Of a DNA stretch of 64,000 nt, positions 39,416-48,966 are shown one piece after another. Source of the DNA: VRUE01 sp963817905. Its GTDB lineage: Bacteria > Actinomycetota > Thermoleophilia > Solirubrobacterales > 70-9. The first letter of the stretch is position 1. The number at the start of each line of letters is the position of its first letter. The translations under genes were made by a program, and so were the position numbers. The notes under the pieces were generated by a model, which saw only the letters and a list, made by a program, of their open reading frames with translations, ran no database searches and was not told the origin of the DNA. Location: assembly GCA_963817905.1 (NCBI GenBank), contig CAWFPS010000002.1, positions 186,001-250,000 on the forward strand, written 5' to 3'.

Positions 39416-42400
39416 ATGAATCGCGCAGGGGTCGAACGTGTCGAAAACCGATGGAGTCGGATATTCCGGGCTGCCCCGTTCCTCCTGGTCCTCCTCGTCG
39501 GGCTTTTCGCCGCGTTGTCGGCCGCTGCGGCGGGGCCGCCATCGACCAAGGGTCCCGGTGCCGCTCAGCGTTCTAGGACCAAGAAGTGCAAGCGAACGCG
39601 CCGGCACCGGCACGGGCCGCGGCAGAGGAGAAAGCACGGATGCTCAGCCGGGCACTCGGGCAAGGGCGGCAAGCACTGCAAGAAGAGCCGGCACCGATCT
39701 AGGAAGCATTGTCCGAAGAAGCTCCCGGGCAAGAAGGGCGAATCAGGCAAGGGCAAGCCGAAATCCAATAAACCGACGCAGCCGGGCTCCTCGCCGGCAC
39801 AGCCGAGCAGTCCGGCCCCCGTGCAGCCCGCCCCCGGCAGCGAACCGCCGCCGTCTGACGTGACGCCGCCCGACACCGCGATTGACTCGGGGACGCCCGA
39901 GGGAGCAACGCTCTACGACGGTTCTGCGAGCTTCGCCTTCTCATCGCCGGACGACGGCGCGGCGACCTTCGAGTGCAGCCTCGATTCCGCGGTGTTTTCC
40001 GCCTGTCAATCCCCAGTCGACTACGCCGGTCTCGGTACCGGCAGCCATGACTTCAGGGTCCGAGCGGTCGATGCCGCCGGCAACCGAGACCCCTCACCTG
40101 CTTCGAGAGGGTTCGAGGTCGATCTCACCAGAGCAGACACGACGATCACCGCACGCCCCCCACAGACGGTGGTTCCCGATTCGACTCAGGAACTGCACTT
40201 TGAAAGCGACGGTCCAGGCTCGACCTTTGAATGTCGGATTGGAAACGCAGCCTTTGCGCCATGCAGCTCGCCTTGGTCCATCTCGGTGAGCGCACCGGGC
40301 GACTATTCCGGCGAGGTGAGGGCAATCGGCAGCAACGGCCAGCCAGACCCGACCCCGGCCGGTTTCACGCTCCACGCTGCGGAACCCGAGCGGCGCTGCG
40401 GGACTCTCGCTCACGACGAAACCTGGAGCACCGACAATCTGAGCGGCATCGTTCTCACCTGTTCGGTGAACGTCCCTACTGGGATAAAGCTCAAGATCGA
40501 CGCCGGTGTCTTCGTCAAGTCGGAAGGCGGCGCGATCGAGGTCGAAGGCGGCACCCTCGAAGCCGACGGCACCGCCGCCGAACCCGTGGTCTTCACGAGC
40601 CTCGCCGACGACTCGGTGGGCGGTGACACCGGCGGCTCCAGCGAAGCGAAGCCAAGCGCGAACGTCTACGTCAACCGGGGGACCCTCGCCCTCGATCACG
40701 CCGAGCTGCGCGACGCGACCGAATACTCGCTCTCCCTGTCGGGCAACTGCTCGGGCAGTTGCGACGAAAACGATCCCCAAATCCAGATCGCGGCCACCAA
40801 CAGCGAGCTCGAAGGGCCGATGATCAGCGACTGGGTCGACCTCTCTGGCTTCGCGACCGAAGGGGCTTCGGCCAACCGCTTCACCGGCTCGGCCTCCCGC
40901 CGGGCGATCATCTTCAGCAACTACGTGCTCGCCGATCAGACCCTGACGCTGACCCCCGAGCTCAACGCGACCGCCTGGGGCGAGGACGCCGAGCACCCGG
41001 CCTACCTGCGGATCGTCGGCGGCGCCAAGCTGAAGCTGCGACCCGGCTCCTACATGAAGGTCGAGGCCATCGTCGAAGGCGGCACCCTCGAAGCCGACGG
41101 CACCGCCGCCGAACCCGTGGTCTTCACGAGCCTCGCCGACGACTCGGTGGGCGGTGACACCGGCGGCTCCAGCGAAGCGAAGCCAAGCGCGAACGTCTAC
41201 GTCAACCGGGGGACCCTCGCCCTCGATCACGCCGAGCTGCGCGACGCGACCGAATACTCGCTCTCCCTGTCGGGCAACTGCTCGGGCAGTTGCGACGAAA
41301 ACGATCCCCAAATCCAGATCGCGGCCACCAACAGCGAGCTCGAAGGGCCGATGATCAGCGACTGGGTCGACCTCTCTGGCTTCGCGACCGAAGGGGCTTC
41401 GGCCAACCGCTTCACCGGCTCGGCCTCCCGCCGGGCGATCATCTTCAGCAACTACGTGCTCGCCGATCAGACCCTGACGCTGACCCCCGAGCTCAACGCG
41501 ACCGCCTGGGGCGAGGACGCCGAGCACCCGGCCTACCTGCGGATCGTCGGCGGCGCCAAGCTGAAGCTGCGACCCGGCTCCTACATGAAGGTCGAGGCCA
41601 TCGTCGAAGGCGGCACCCTCGAAGCCGACGGCACCGCCGCCGAACCCGTGGTCTTCACGAGCCTCGCCGACGACTCGGTGGGCGGTGACACCGGCGGCTC
41701 CAGCGAAGCGAAGCCAAGCGCGAACGTCTACGTCAACCGGGGGACCCTCGCCCTCGATCACGCCGAGCTGCGCGACGCGACCGAATACTCGCTCTCCCTG
41801 TCGGGCAACTGCTCGGGCAGTTGCGACGAAAACGATCCCCAAATCCAGATCGCGGCCACCAACAGCGAGCTCGAAGGGCCGATGATCAGCGACTGGGTCG
41901 ACCTCTCTGGCTTCGCGACCGAAGGGGCTTCGGCCAACCGCTTCACCGGCTCGGCCTCCCGCCGGGCGATCATCTTCAGCAACTACGTGCTCGCCGATCA
42001 GACCCTGACGCTGACCCCCGAGCTCAACGCGACCGCCTGGGGCGAGGACGCCGAGCACCCGGCCTACCTGCGGATCGTCGGCGGCGCCAAGCTGAAGCTG
42101 CGACCCGGCTCCTACATGAAGGTCGAGGCCATCGTCGAAGGCGGCACCCTCGAAGCCGACGGCACCGCCGCCGAACCCGTGGTCTTCACGAGCCTCGCCG
42201 ACGTCTCGGTGGGCGGTGACACCGGCGGCTCCAGCGAAGCGAAGCCAAGCGCGAACGTCTACGTCAACCGGGGGACCCTCGCCCTCGATCACGCCGAGCT
42301 GCGCGACGCGACCGAATACTCGCTCTCCCTGTCGGGCAACTGCTCGGGCAGTTGCGACGAAAACGATCCCCAAATCCAGATCGCGGCCACCAACAGCGAG

Positions 42401-44029
42401 CTCGAAGGGCCGATGATCAGCGACTGGGTCGACCTCTCTGGCTTCGCGACCGAAGGGGCTTCGGCCAACCGCTTCACCGGCTCGGCCTCCCGCCGGGCGA
42501 TCATCTTCAGCAACTACGTGCTCGCCGATCAGACCCTGACGCTGACCCCCGAGCTCAACGCGACCGCCTGGGGCGAGGACGCCGAGCACCCGGCCTACCT
42601 GCGGATCGTCGGCGGCGCCAAGCTGAAGCTGCGACCCGGCTCCTACATGAAGGTCGAGGCCATCGTCGAAGGCGGCACCCTCGAAGCCGACGGCACCGCC
42701 GCCGAACCCGTGGTCTTCACGAGCCTCGCCGACGTCTCGGTGGGCGGTGACACCGGCGGCTCCAGCGAAGCGAAGCCAAGCGCGAACGTCTACGTCAACC
42801 GGGGGACCCTCGCCCTCGATCACGCCGAGCTGCGCGACGCGACCGAATACTCGCTCTCCCTGTCGGGCAACTGCTCGGGCAGTTGCGACGAAAACGATCC
42901 CCAAATCCAGATCGCGGCCACCAACAGCGAGCTCGAAGGGCCGATGATCAGCGACTGGGTCGACCTCTCTGGCTTCGCGACCGAAGGGGCTTCGGCCAAC
43001 CGCTTCACCGGCTCGGCCTCCCGCCGGGCGATCATCTTCAGCAACTACGTGCTCGCCGATCAGACCCTGACGCTGACCCCCGAGCTCAACGCGACCGCCT
43101 GGGGCGAGGACGCCGAGCACCCGGCCTACCTGCGGATCGTCGGCGGCGCCAAGCTGAAGCTGCGACCCGGCTCCTACATGAAGGTCGAGGCCATCGTCGA
43201 AGGCGGCACCCTCGAAGCCGACGGCACCGCCGCCGAACCCGTGGTCTTCACGAGCCTCGCCGACGACTCGGTGAGCGGTGACACGAATGGCGATGGTTCA
43301 CTCACCACGCCAGAAGAAGGGGAAGACGCTGGAATCTTCGTGGTTGACAATGGGTCGGCGTCATTGGCCCTCAACCTTGGATATCTCGTGGTTCGATACG
43401 CCGCGGTGGGCCTTTCGGTGCAGGGAGAAGCGCAGGTAGCGGTGCGGGGAATCTTCGATCACGACGAACGCGCAGTTAGCGCCTGCGATTGGGAAGAAGG
43501 CTGCTCAGTCGATGCTGGTTATGTCTACTGGGGTTCGCCAGAAGGGCCTTTCCCATCGAGCCATCCCCCGCTGGTTTGTGGCGCGGTGATGGCCGATCCC
43601 TATCTCACCTCACCAAGCGGCAGCACGACGGATGCCGGAGTCTTTGGAGTTGAAAACTGTGACGGCTCCGTTACGCCGGAAGATCAGCTCGCTCAAGCAG
43701 CCAGCAACTTCGACACCGCGATTGTGAACGAGCAGATTGATTGCAGCAACGGCTTTCAGGACGCATGCGATGCGATAGAGACGGCGCAGGCGTGCCTCGG
43801 GGCAGCGCACGATCTTGCTGTCGAGAACTTCCCCGTGCCCGTCGATGCGAAAAGCACGGCTACCGCGGCAGGTCAGGAGTTCGTTACGCAGGGAAGCGCG
43901 TATCTGCGCAGCTCCTCTAGTCAAGTGGTGAGCGATATCGGGCACGTAACCGGCTTCGCGGGCAAATTGCTAGGCGTTGCGAGCACGATCCTCGGCCTCG
44001 CGCAGGCCTTCAACCAGTGCGCCCCATAG
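39416..44029 (+). CDS. Large secreted repeat protein with five near-identical 177-residue repeats
   Basis: About 1537 residues. A signal peptide (FLLVLLVGLFAALSAAAA) is followed by a Lys/Arg/His/Cys-rich segment, a Pro-rich linker, and two Ig-like domains of the FECSLD type (TFECSLDSAVFSACQSPVDY; SHDFRVRAVDAAGNRDPSPA). Then come five full repeats and one partial repeat, each starting VEGGTLEADGTAAEPVVFTS and including SGNCSGSCDENDP, with strand-rich sequence that fits a beta-helix. The C-terminal 230 residues are unique. Probably surface exposed or secreted. ATG 39416 is preferred because it sits just before the signal peptide; starts at 39356, 39365 and 39392 remain possible. Confidence 0.78.
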   Translation: MNRAGVERVENRWSRIFRAAPFLLVLLVGLFAALSAAAAGPPSTKGPGAAQRSRTKKCKRTRRHRHGPRQRRKHGCSAGHSGKGGKHCKKSRHRSRKHCPKKLPGKKGESGKGKPKSNKPTQPGSSPAQPSSPAPVQPAPGSEPPPSDVTPPDTAIDSGTPEGATLYDGSASFAFSSPDDGAATFECSLDSAVFSACQSPVDYAGLGTGSHDFRVRAVDAAGNRDPSPASRGFEVDLTRADTTITARPPQTVVPDSTQELHFESDGPGSTFECRIGNAAFAPCSSPWSISVSAPGDYSGEVRAIGSNGQPDPTPAGFTLHAAEPERRCGTLAHDETWSTDNLSGIVLTCSVNVPTGIKLKIDAGVFVKSEGGAIEVEGGTLEADGTAAEPVVFTSLADDSVGGDTGGSSEAKPSANVYVNRGTLALDHAELRDATEYSLSLSGNCSGSCDENDPQIQIAATNSELEGPMISDWVDLSGFATEGASANRFTGSASRRAIIFSNYVLADQTLTLTPELNATAWGEDAEHPAYLRIVGGAKLKLRPGSYMKVEAIVEGGTLEADGTAAEPVVFTSLADDSVGGDTGGSSEAKPSANVYVNRGTLALDHAELRDATEYSLSLSGNCSGSCDENDPQIQIAATNSELEGPMISDWVDLSGFATEGASANRFTGSASRRAIIFSNYVLADQTLTLTPELNATAWGEDAEHPAYLRIVGGAKLKLRPGSYMKVEAIVEGGTLEADGTAAEPVVFTSLADDSVGGDTGGSSEAKPSANVYVNRGTLALDHAELRDATEYSLSLSGNCSGSCDENDPQIQIAATNSELEGPMISDWVDLSGFATEGASANRFTGSASRRAIIFSNYVLADQTLTLTPELNATAWGEDAEHPAYLRIVGGAKLKLRPGSYMKVEAIVEGGTLEADGTAAEPVVFTSLADVSVGGDTGGSSEAKPSANVYVNRGTLALDHAELRDATEYSLSLSGNCSGSCDENDPQIQIAATNSELEGPMISDWVDLSGFATEGASANRFTGSASRRAIIFSNYVLADQTLTLTPELNATAWGEDAEHPAYLRIVGGAKLKLRPGSYMKVEAIVEGGTLEADGTAAEPVVFTSLADVSVGGDTGGSSEAKPSANVYVNRGTLALDHAELRDATEYSLSLSGNCSGSCDENDPQIQIAATNSELEGPMISDWVDLSGFATEGASANRFTGSASRRAIIFSNYVLADQTLTLTPELNATAWGEDAEHPAYLRIVGGAKLKLRPGSYMKVEAIVEGGTLEADGTAAEPVVFTSLADDSVSGDTNGDGSLTTPEEGEDAGIFVVDNGSASLALNLGYLVVRYAAVGLSVQGEAQVAVRGIFDHDERAVSACDWEEGCSVDAGYVYWGSPEGPFPSSHPPLVCGAVMADPYLTSPSGSTTDAGVFGVENCDGSVTPEDQLAQAASNFDTAIVNEQIDCSNGFQDACDAIETAQACLGAAHDLAVENFPVPVDAKSTATAAGQEFVTQGSAYLRSSSSQVVSDIGHVTGFAGKLLGVASTILGLAQAFNQCAP
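40540..43275 (+). repeat. Tandem 531-bp repeats (5 full copies plus a partial sixth)
   Basis: Copies begin at 40540, 41071, 41602, 42133 and 42664, with a partial copy at 43195-43275. They are almost identical at the DNA level; the clearest difference is GACGACTCG in copies 1-3 and 6 against GACGTCTCG in copies 4 and 5. Confidence 0.93.
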
Positions 44030-44092
44030 TCCGCCAGCGTTGATCGCATTGGGCGCGGGTGAGTAAGTGCGATTCAATGCGATGAGCATCGC

Positions 44093-44587
44093 TCAACGTA
44101 CCTGGAAGGCGCCTGAGCGGAGGTAGGCCGAGAGCAAATCAAGCGCGTGCGCGGTCGGAGGATGGAGTGGGTCGGGGGTTTCCCCCAGGCTGACGAATCT
44201 GGCCTCGGTCGACTCCACGCCGTCCGGTATGGCGTCGCCACGCCAGGCCTTTGCCAGAAAGAGCAGGGCAAAGCAATGAGTGATATCGCCGTTCGGGTAG
44301 TGAATCGTGTGCAACTCGGCCTCCGACAGGCAGCCGAACGGGATCAGGTCGCGCTCGGACACCTCGATCCCGGTCTCCTCGCTCAGCTCGTCGATCGCCG
44401 TGCGAGCGAAGCTCCCACCGGGCTCCGCGGCCCCGGCGGGCAAGCACCACGTCCCGTCGTCGGAACGCCTGGTCAGCAGCACGCGCTGATCTTCCCGTTG
44501 CACCGCGACCATCGCGCCTGGCATTAGGACGAGATCGCTGCCTACGGCCTGTCGCAGTCGCCAAAGGTAGGAGTCCCTGTGGGGCAT
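44093..44587 (-). CDS. NUDIX hydrolase
   Basis: A 164-residue nucleoside-diphosphate-X hydrolase. The NUDIX box begins at GAAEPGGSFARTAIDELSEE and continues TGIEV; the usual REUxEE Arg is Asp (DELSEE), while the catalytic Glu residues are kept. The N-terminus PHRDSYLWRLRQAVGS and C-terminal FVSLGETP are typical of ADP-ribose pyrophosphatase-like members. The substrate is not predictable. It is transcribed towards the repeat-protein gene. Confidence 0.85.
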   Translation of the reverse strand: MPHRDSYLWRLRQAVGSDLVLMPGAMVAVQREDQRVLLTRRSDDGTWCLPAGAAEPGGSFARTAIDELSEETGIEVSERDLIPFGCLSEAELHTIHYPNGDITHCFALLFLAKAWRGDAIPDGVESTEARFVSLGETPDPLHPPTAHALDLLSAYLRSGAFQVR

Positions 44588-44894
44588 GTTCGAGGCCAGG
44601 GTACGGCGTCATCGCGTTGCGCTGCCCACCCACCCACCCGGCGTTCGCTGTGGTCGAGTGCCACCTTGCTGTCTTGGGAAGGGCGTGACTCCTTCCGTTG
44701 AAGGCGAGGCCCAAGGTCGACATTCAATTCCAATGCGCCGGGAACCTCCGCAGGCTCGGGCGGAGTGCCGGAACTCGGAGCTTTAACGAGTCATGTGGAT
44801 TTCGACGAATGATCGAGCGGGTCGCCCGAACCAATCGAAAGTCTTCCGTGTTTCTTTCTCTGCATATGGGCTAGTTCCCCACAAATTTCCTCCC

Positions 44895-44945
44895 GGGGGG
44901 TGGCGCGAGGCGCCGCTCATCCGTGTAGGGGGTGAGGGGACCCGT
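44895..44945 (+). promoter_or_regulatory. Promoter-like box A: TGGCGCGA-14-GTGTAGGGGGTGA
   Basis: TGGCGCGA at 44901 and GTGTAGGGGG at 44923 recur with exactly the same 22-bp start-to-start spacing at 48885 and 48907. The rest of 44588-45000 holds no gene. It lies 70 bp before the secreted protein gene whose operon includes a sigma factor. Confidence 0.55.
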
Positions 44946-45000
44946 TTAGCAGGGGCCCAGAACGCCGGTCCAGGGGGGCCGGCAGAACAAGGAGAGAGAA

Positions 45001-47313
45001 ATGTCTTCTCGATTGGGAAGACCGGCCCACCGGCCGGTCGCGATAGCCCTATGCCTGATGTTGGCCTGCGCGGTGGTCGCCGTCGTGTGCGCTGCCACGG
45101 CTCAAGCGGCTCAGTTCAAGATGGTGATGTGCGCCGCCGACTCCGGCACGCCGGGCTCCTCGACGGAGACCAACACGGTCAACGCCCAGCATCCCTACGG
45201 CATCTTTGACTTCACCAACCACTGCGGCGGGCAGGGAGGCGACCCGCCCGGCGATTCTGCCTTCCTGCGCATCGCCGAGCACGAATCCGCGGGCAACGCC
45301 GGCAACGGGTCCTACGCCCGTTTCGTCTTCGCCACGCCCTGGTACGTCCACTTCAAGTCCGCCGGTGGCTACACCCGCCAGCCCAATGCCTTCAACGACG
45401 GCTGGCGCTCGCGCTTTTGGGGACTCGACTTCGCGAGCAACGGCACCATCTTCGTCAACCAGGGCGCGGGCCTTTCCAACTCCGGCACCGACCGCACCTC
45501 CTCCAACACCTTCGGCCCGCACCTGTGGCCCTTCACCACCTTCCTCGACTTCCACCACTTCTACTTCGAGCTGATCTGCGTCCGCCCCGCCGGCTGTGAC
45601 CGAGCCAACTTCAACGCCACCGACGCCAACGGCTTCGTCGTCATCCTCAACGACGATCAGGCGCCCGACCTCTACTTCTCCAACAAGACCGCGCCCCTGA
45701 TGCAGGGGAGCTGGGTCCGCGGCTCCCAATGGATGTCCTGGTACGTGCATGACAACGGCTCGGGCATCCGCAACGAGTGGATCTACCTCGACGGGAAGTC
45801 CCAGTACCTGGTCGACCACCAGGCTCTCGGGCAGTGCAACGCGACCTCCTCGCCCGTCAACGGCGAGTTCGCCCGTACCTACCAGCCCTGTCCGGCCGGT
45901 CCCTACGACCACTCCTGGACGCTCGACACCGCCTCCTTCGCCGACGGCGCTCACACGCTCCAGGTGTGCGCCCAGGACTACGGCCAGTACCGCGGCCTGA
46001 ACGGCACCGGTGGCGCCACCTGCGACTCGCGCACGATCCACACCGACAACACCGCGCCCGGCGCCCCGGTCGGCCTCGAAGCCACCTCGGCCAACCCCAA
46101 TCGCTACCTGCCGAACTTCGGCGCCCGCTGGCAGCTGCCTCCAGACTCCGGCAGCCCGATCGCCAAGCTCCACTACAACGTCGTCAACGCCGACGGCGAA
46201 GTCGTCGTCCCCGAGCACACCGTCTCCGGCCCCAACCCGACCTCGATCCCAGCGATCGAAGGCCCGGCCAAGGCGGGCGACTATCGCCTGCGCGTCTGGC
46301 TCGAAGACTCGGTCGGCCTCACCGGACCGGCGGCGACCGTGCCGGTCCCCCGCGACACAACGCCTCCCGCCGCGCCGCAGGGCCTGCAGGTGAGCGCGCC
46401 GGAAACGTCGCGCTCGGCCGAGGGCTTCGACCTACACTGGCAGAACATCGCCGACGCGGGCTCGCCGATCGACGCCGCCCACTACCAGGTGCTGGATGGC
46501 GCGGGCAGGGTCGTGGTCCCGACCCAGGCCGCCAAGGGAGATGGCGTCTCCGCGATCGAAGACCTAGCCACCCCCGACCAGCCCGGCTCCTACACCCTGC
46601 GCCTGTGGCTCGAAGACGAAGAGGGCAACGTCGGCGCTCCGGCCACGGCGCCGCTCTCCTACCGCTGCGTTCGCTCCGATGCCGGCGGGGCCACCTCGCT
46701 GAGCGCCGGGGTGGGCACCGACCAGAGCCCCGAAGCTGTCCTCGCCCAGGGCGAAGGGTCGATCCTCACCGGCCGCCTCGCCAACTCCGGCGACGGCATC
46801 GCGGGCGCTCCGGTCTGCGTCTTTGCCCGTGTCCTCACCGAAGGCCGGCGCGAGTTCCTTGGCATCGCGATGAGCCGCCCGATGGGCGGCTACAGCTTCG
46901 CGATCCCGCCAGGGCCTTCGCGCGAAGTGAGCGCCCTCTACCGCGCCGGGCACCGCGAACTGGGTGCCCACGCGCTGTTGCAGACGGTCGTCCACCCAGA
47001 CTTCAAGGTGAGGCGAAAGGTCGTGCGCAACCGGGGCTTCGCCCGTTTCGTCGGCCACATCCCCGGTCCCGACAACGACAACGTCGTGGTCGTCTTGCAG
47101 GTCAGGCGAGGCAAGGGCTGGCTCGCCTTCCGCCGCTACCGCACGCGTGCGGGCGGCAAGGTCACGGTCGGCTACCGCTTCACCCGCACCAGCCACCCGA
47201 CCCGCTACGTGATGCGCGCCCAGGTCCGATCGCAGGCCGGCTACCCCTACCTGCAGGGCAACTCCGACCCGCTGACGCTGGTTGTCCGGCCCAACGGCCG
47301 GCGGCGGCGATAG
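45001..47313 (+). CDS. Secreted multidomain protein, function unknown
   Basis: A 770-residue exported protein. The signal peptide spans about residues 1-37 (LCLMLACAVVAVVCAATAQA). The first 330 residues (PYGIFDFTNHCGGQGG, FWGLDFASNGTIFVN) resemble secreted actinobacterial beta-sandwich proteins. Two fibronectin-like modules follow (about 345-445 and 455-555), then a Cys-containing carboxypeptidase-regulatory-like region and a basic C-terminus. AAGGAGAGAGAA precedes ATG 45001. The sigma factor gene starts four bases after the stop, so the secreted protein may be its main target or sensor partner. Confidence 0.7.
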   Translation: MSSRLGRPAHRPVAIALCLMLACAVVAVVCAATAQAAQFKMVMCAADSGTPGSSTETNTVNAQHPYGIFDFTNHCGGQGGDPPGDSAFLRIAEHESAGNAGNGSYARFVFATPWYVHFKSAGGYTRQPNAFNDGWRSRFWGLDFASNGTIFVNQGAGLSNSGTDRTSSNTFGPHLWPFTTFLDFHHFYFELICVRPAGCDRANFNATDANGFVVILNDDQAPDLYFSNKTAPLMQGSWVRGSQWMSWYVHDNGSGIRNEWIYLDGKSQYLVDHQALGQCNATSSPVNGEFARTYQPCPAGPYDHSWTLDTASFADGAHTLQVCAQDYGQYRGLNGTGGATCDSRTIHTDNTAPGAPVGLEATSANPNRYLPNFGARWQLPPDSGSPIAKLHYNVVNADGEVVVPEHTVSGPNPTSIPAIEGPAKAGDYRLRVWLEDSVGLTGPAATVPVPRDTTPPAAPQGLQVSAPETSRSAEGFDLHWQNIADAGSPIDAAHYQVLDGAGRVVVPTQAAKGDGVSAIEDLATPDQPGSYTLRLWLEDEEGNVGAPATAPLSYRCVRSDAGGATSLSAGVGTDQSPEAVLAQGEGSILTGRLANSGDGIAGAPVCVFARVLTEGRREFLGIAMSRPMGGYSFAIPPGPSREVSALYRAGHRELGAHALLQTVVHPDFKVRRKVVRNRGFARFVGHIPGPDNDNVVVVLQVRRGKGWLAFRRYRTRAGGKVTVGYRFTRTSHPTRYVMRAQVRSQAGYPYLQGNSDPLTLVVRPNGRRRR

Positions 47314-47316
47314 GCG

Positions 47317-48813
47317 GTGGGCGCGCGGCGCGGGGACGGGAGGCGGGGGTCCGGGCTCGGGGAGGGGCCCGGGTTCCCCGCGCGGGGCAAAGCCCGAGCG
47401 AGACGCCGGCGCAAGGCGGCGGCGGGGAGGAGGACGCTGAGCCTCGCCGAGGCCGAGTTCTACGCGCGGGTCTATGACCCGGCGCGCAGGGGATCGCTGG
47501 CCGAGCTGCGCCGCCGCGGTTGCGACGAGCTCGAGGCCGAGGAGCTCTTTGCCGCCTCTTACGCAAGGGTGATGGAGTCCGTTGACCCGATCGAGCGGGA
47601 GTTCTCCTCGGTTCAGATGGTGCGCTTCGTCAAACGCGCCTGCTGGCACCGCCTGGTCGACGAGCGCCGCCGTCGCATCGTGCGAATCGAGCCGCCCCCC
47701 AGGGTCGCCGAAAGCCCCAGGGAGCAGCCCTCCGAGCTGGCCGAAGAGCGCGAGACGGTGGCAGCCGGCCGCGAGGCGCTGGTGATGCTGCCCGAGCGCG
47801 ACCGGCTGATCTTCCTTCGCCGCCACCTGCTCGGCATGCTGCCCGAGGAGATCCTCGCCGAGACGCCGGGCCTCAGCATGCGCACCTACCGCAAGATCAT
47901 CCAGCGCGCCAACGCGCGCGTACTGGCGGCCTTCGAGCGGATCGAGTCAGGGGAGCGCTGCGCGGAGATGGAGGATGTCCTGCTGCGCCGCTACGTCGCC
48001 GGGGAGAGCCCGCCGGACGAGCGCCGGGCGATCAAGGCCCACCTCGCCCACTGCCGGGCCTGCGGGCAGGCCCACGCACGGATGCGTGGCTACCTCCTCG
48101 ACGTGGCGAGTGGCACCCTGCTTGCCTCCGCGCTCGGCGTCGGGCACGCTCCTCCCGCCCACCTGCTCGAGCTCGCCTCCCAGGGCGCCCGGGCGCTCGG
48201 CGAGGCGAGCCGCGCCGTGCGCGAGCGGCTGCGTGAGGCCCTGCTGCGGCTCGCCGGCTCGCTGCCGGGCAGCGGAGCCGACGCGGGCGTCTCCCAGGCG
48301 CTCGGCGGCTCCTCGTGGCGAGTCGCCTCGGCCTGCACGGCCACAATTGCGGCCGGGGCCTGCGTGGCGGCCGGTGTCGTGCCGGGAATCGGCGGCGTCG
48401 GCCTCTCGAGCCATCGCCACCATCATGCGACGCCCCCGGCGAGGCAGGCGAGGACGGCCGAGAGCGCTCCGCCGGCCAGCGGCCCGAGCGAATACGCGGC
48501 ACCCGCGCCGACGGCGACCGGCTCCGAACAGGCGAGCTCGGGAACGAGCACAGCCACGGCCACGCGCAGATCCACTACCGCCTCCCGTGAAGGGTCTTCC
48601 ACTGCTACTCCCGCCTCCGGCCAGCAGGTCGCCACTGAGTTCGGCCCCGAGTCGAGCCAGCCCGCCCCGCCCAGCGGTGCGTCCTCGCCCTCTTCGGGTT
48701 CGTCCGGAGGCGGCTGGTCGATCTCCAGCGCCGCCCCTGCGAAGAGCGGCGGCTCGGGCTCCGGCGGAAGCTCGACGGGCACCAACAAGTCGAGCTCGGA
48801 GTTCGGCCTGTGA
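47317..48813 (+). CDS. ECF-like sigma factor with zinc finger, membrane segment and Ser/Thr-rich tail
   Basis: Up to 498 residues. Region 2-like sequence (FYARVYDPARRGSLAELRRR, VRFVKRACWHRLVDERRRR) and region 4-like sequence (MLPERDRLIFLRRHLLGMLP, an HTH) are followed by a zf-HC2-like CAEMEDVLLRRYVAG with HLAHCRACG, then one hydrophobic segment (ACTATIAAGACVAAGVVPG, about 342-360) and a Ser/Thr/Gly tail ending EFGL. The GTG at 47317 gives a 40-residue basic leader; CTG 47437, four bases after GGAGGAGG, matches the domain start better. Same design as the sigma factor at 23819. Confidence 0.78.
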   Translation: MGARRGDGRRGSGLGEGPGFPARGKARARRRRKAAAGRRTLSLAEAEFYARVYDPARRGSLAELRRRGCDELEAEELFAASYARVMESVDPIEREFSSVQMVRFVKRACWHRLVDERRRRIVRIEPPPRVAESPREQPSELAEERETVAAGREALVMLPERDRLIFLRRHLLGMLPEEILAETPGLSMRTYRKIIQRANARVLAAFERIESGERCAEMEDVLLRRYVAGESPPDERRAIKAHLAHCRACGQAHARMRGYLLDVASGTLLASALGVGHAPPAHLLELASQGARALGEASRAVRERLREALLRLAGSLPGSGADAGVSQALGGSSWRVASACTATIAAGACVAAGVVPGIGGVGLSSHRHHHATPPARQARTAESAPPASGPSEYAAPAPTATGSEQASSGTSTATATRRSTTASREGSSTATPASGQQVATEFGPESSQPAPPSGASSPSSGSSGGGWSISSAAPAKSGGSGSGGSSTGTNKSSSEFGL

Positions 48814-48879
48814 GCGCCGGTGCGAGTCGCTGTAATACCTGACGATCACGCTCGTCTTTTCGTCCAAATTTTCACCGGA

Positions 48880-48927
48880 GGGGGTGGCGCGACGGCGTCC
48901 TCAACTGTGTAGGGGGTGAAAGAACCC
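48880..48927 (+). promoter_or_regulatory. Promoter-like box B: TGGCGCGA-14-GTGTAGGGGGTGA
   Basis: TGGCGCGA at 48885 and GTGTAGGGGGTGA at 48907, spaced exactly as in box A. It lies 47 bp before the next gene and just after the sigma factor gene. Confidence 0.55.
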
Positions 48928-48966
48928 TAGCTGGACTCGGAGCAGTCCGGCGGCTGGAGGATCGCG

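Noticed and set aside
40094..43120. 1008-codon open frame antisense to the repeat protein
   Set aside because: It is an uninterrupted antisense shadow created by five near-identical high-GC repeats; the sense strand has a signal peptide and recognisable Ig-like domains.
40540..43275. CRISPR-like array
   Set aside because: The repeat unit is 531 bp, coding and without spacers.
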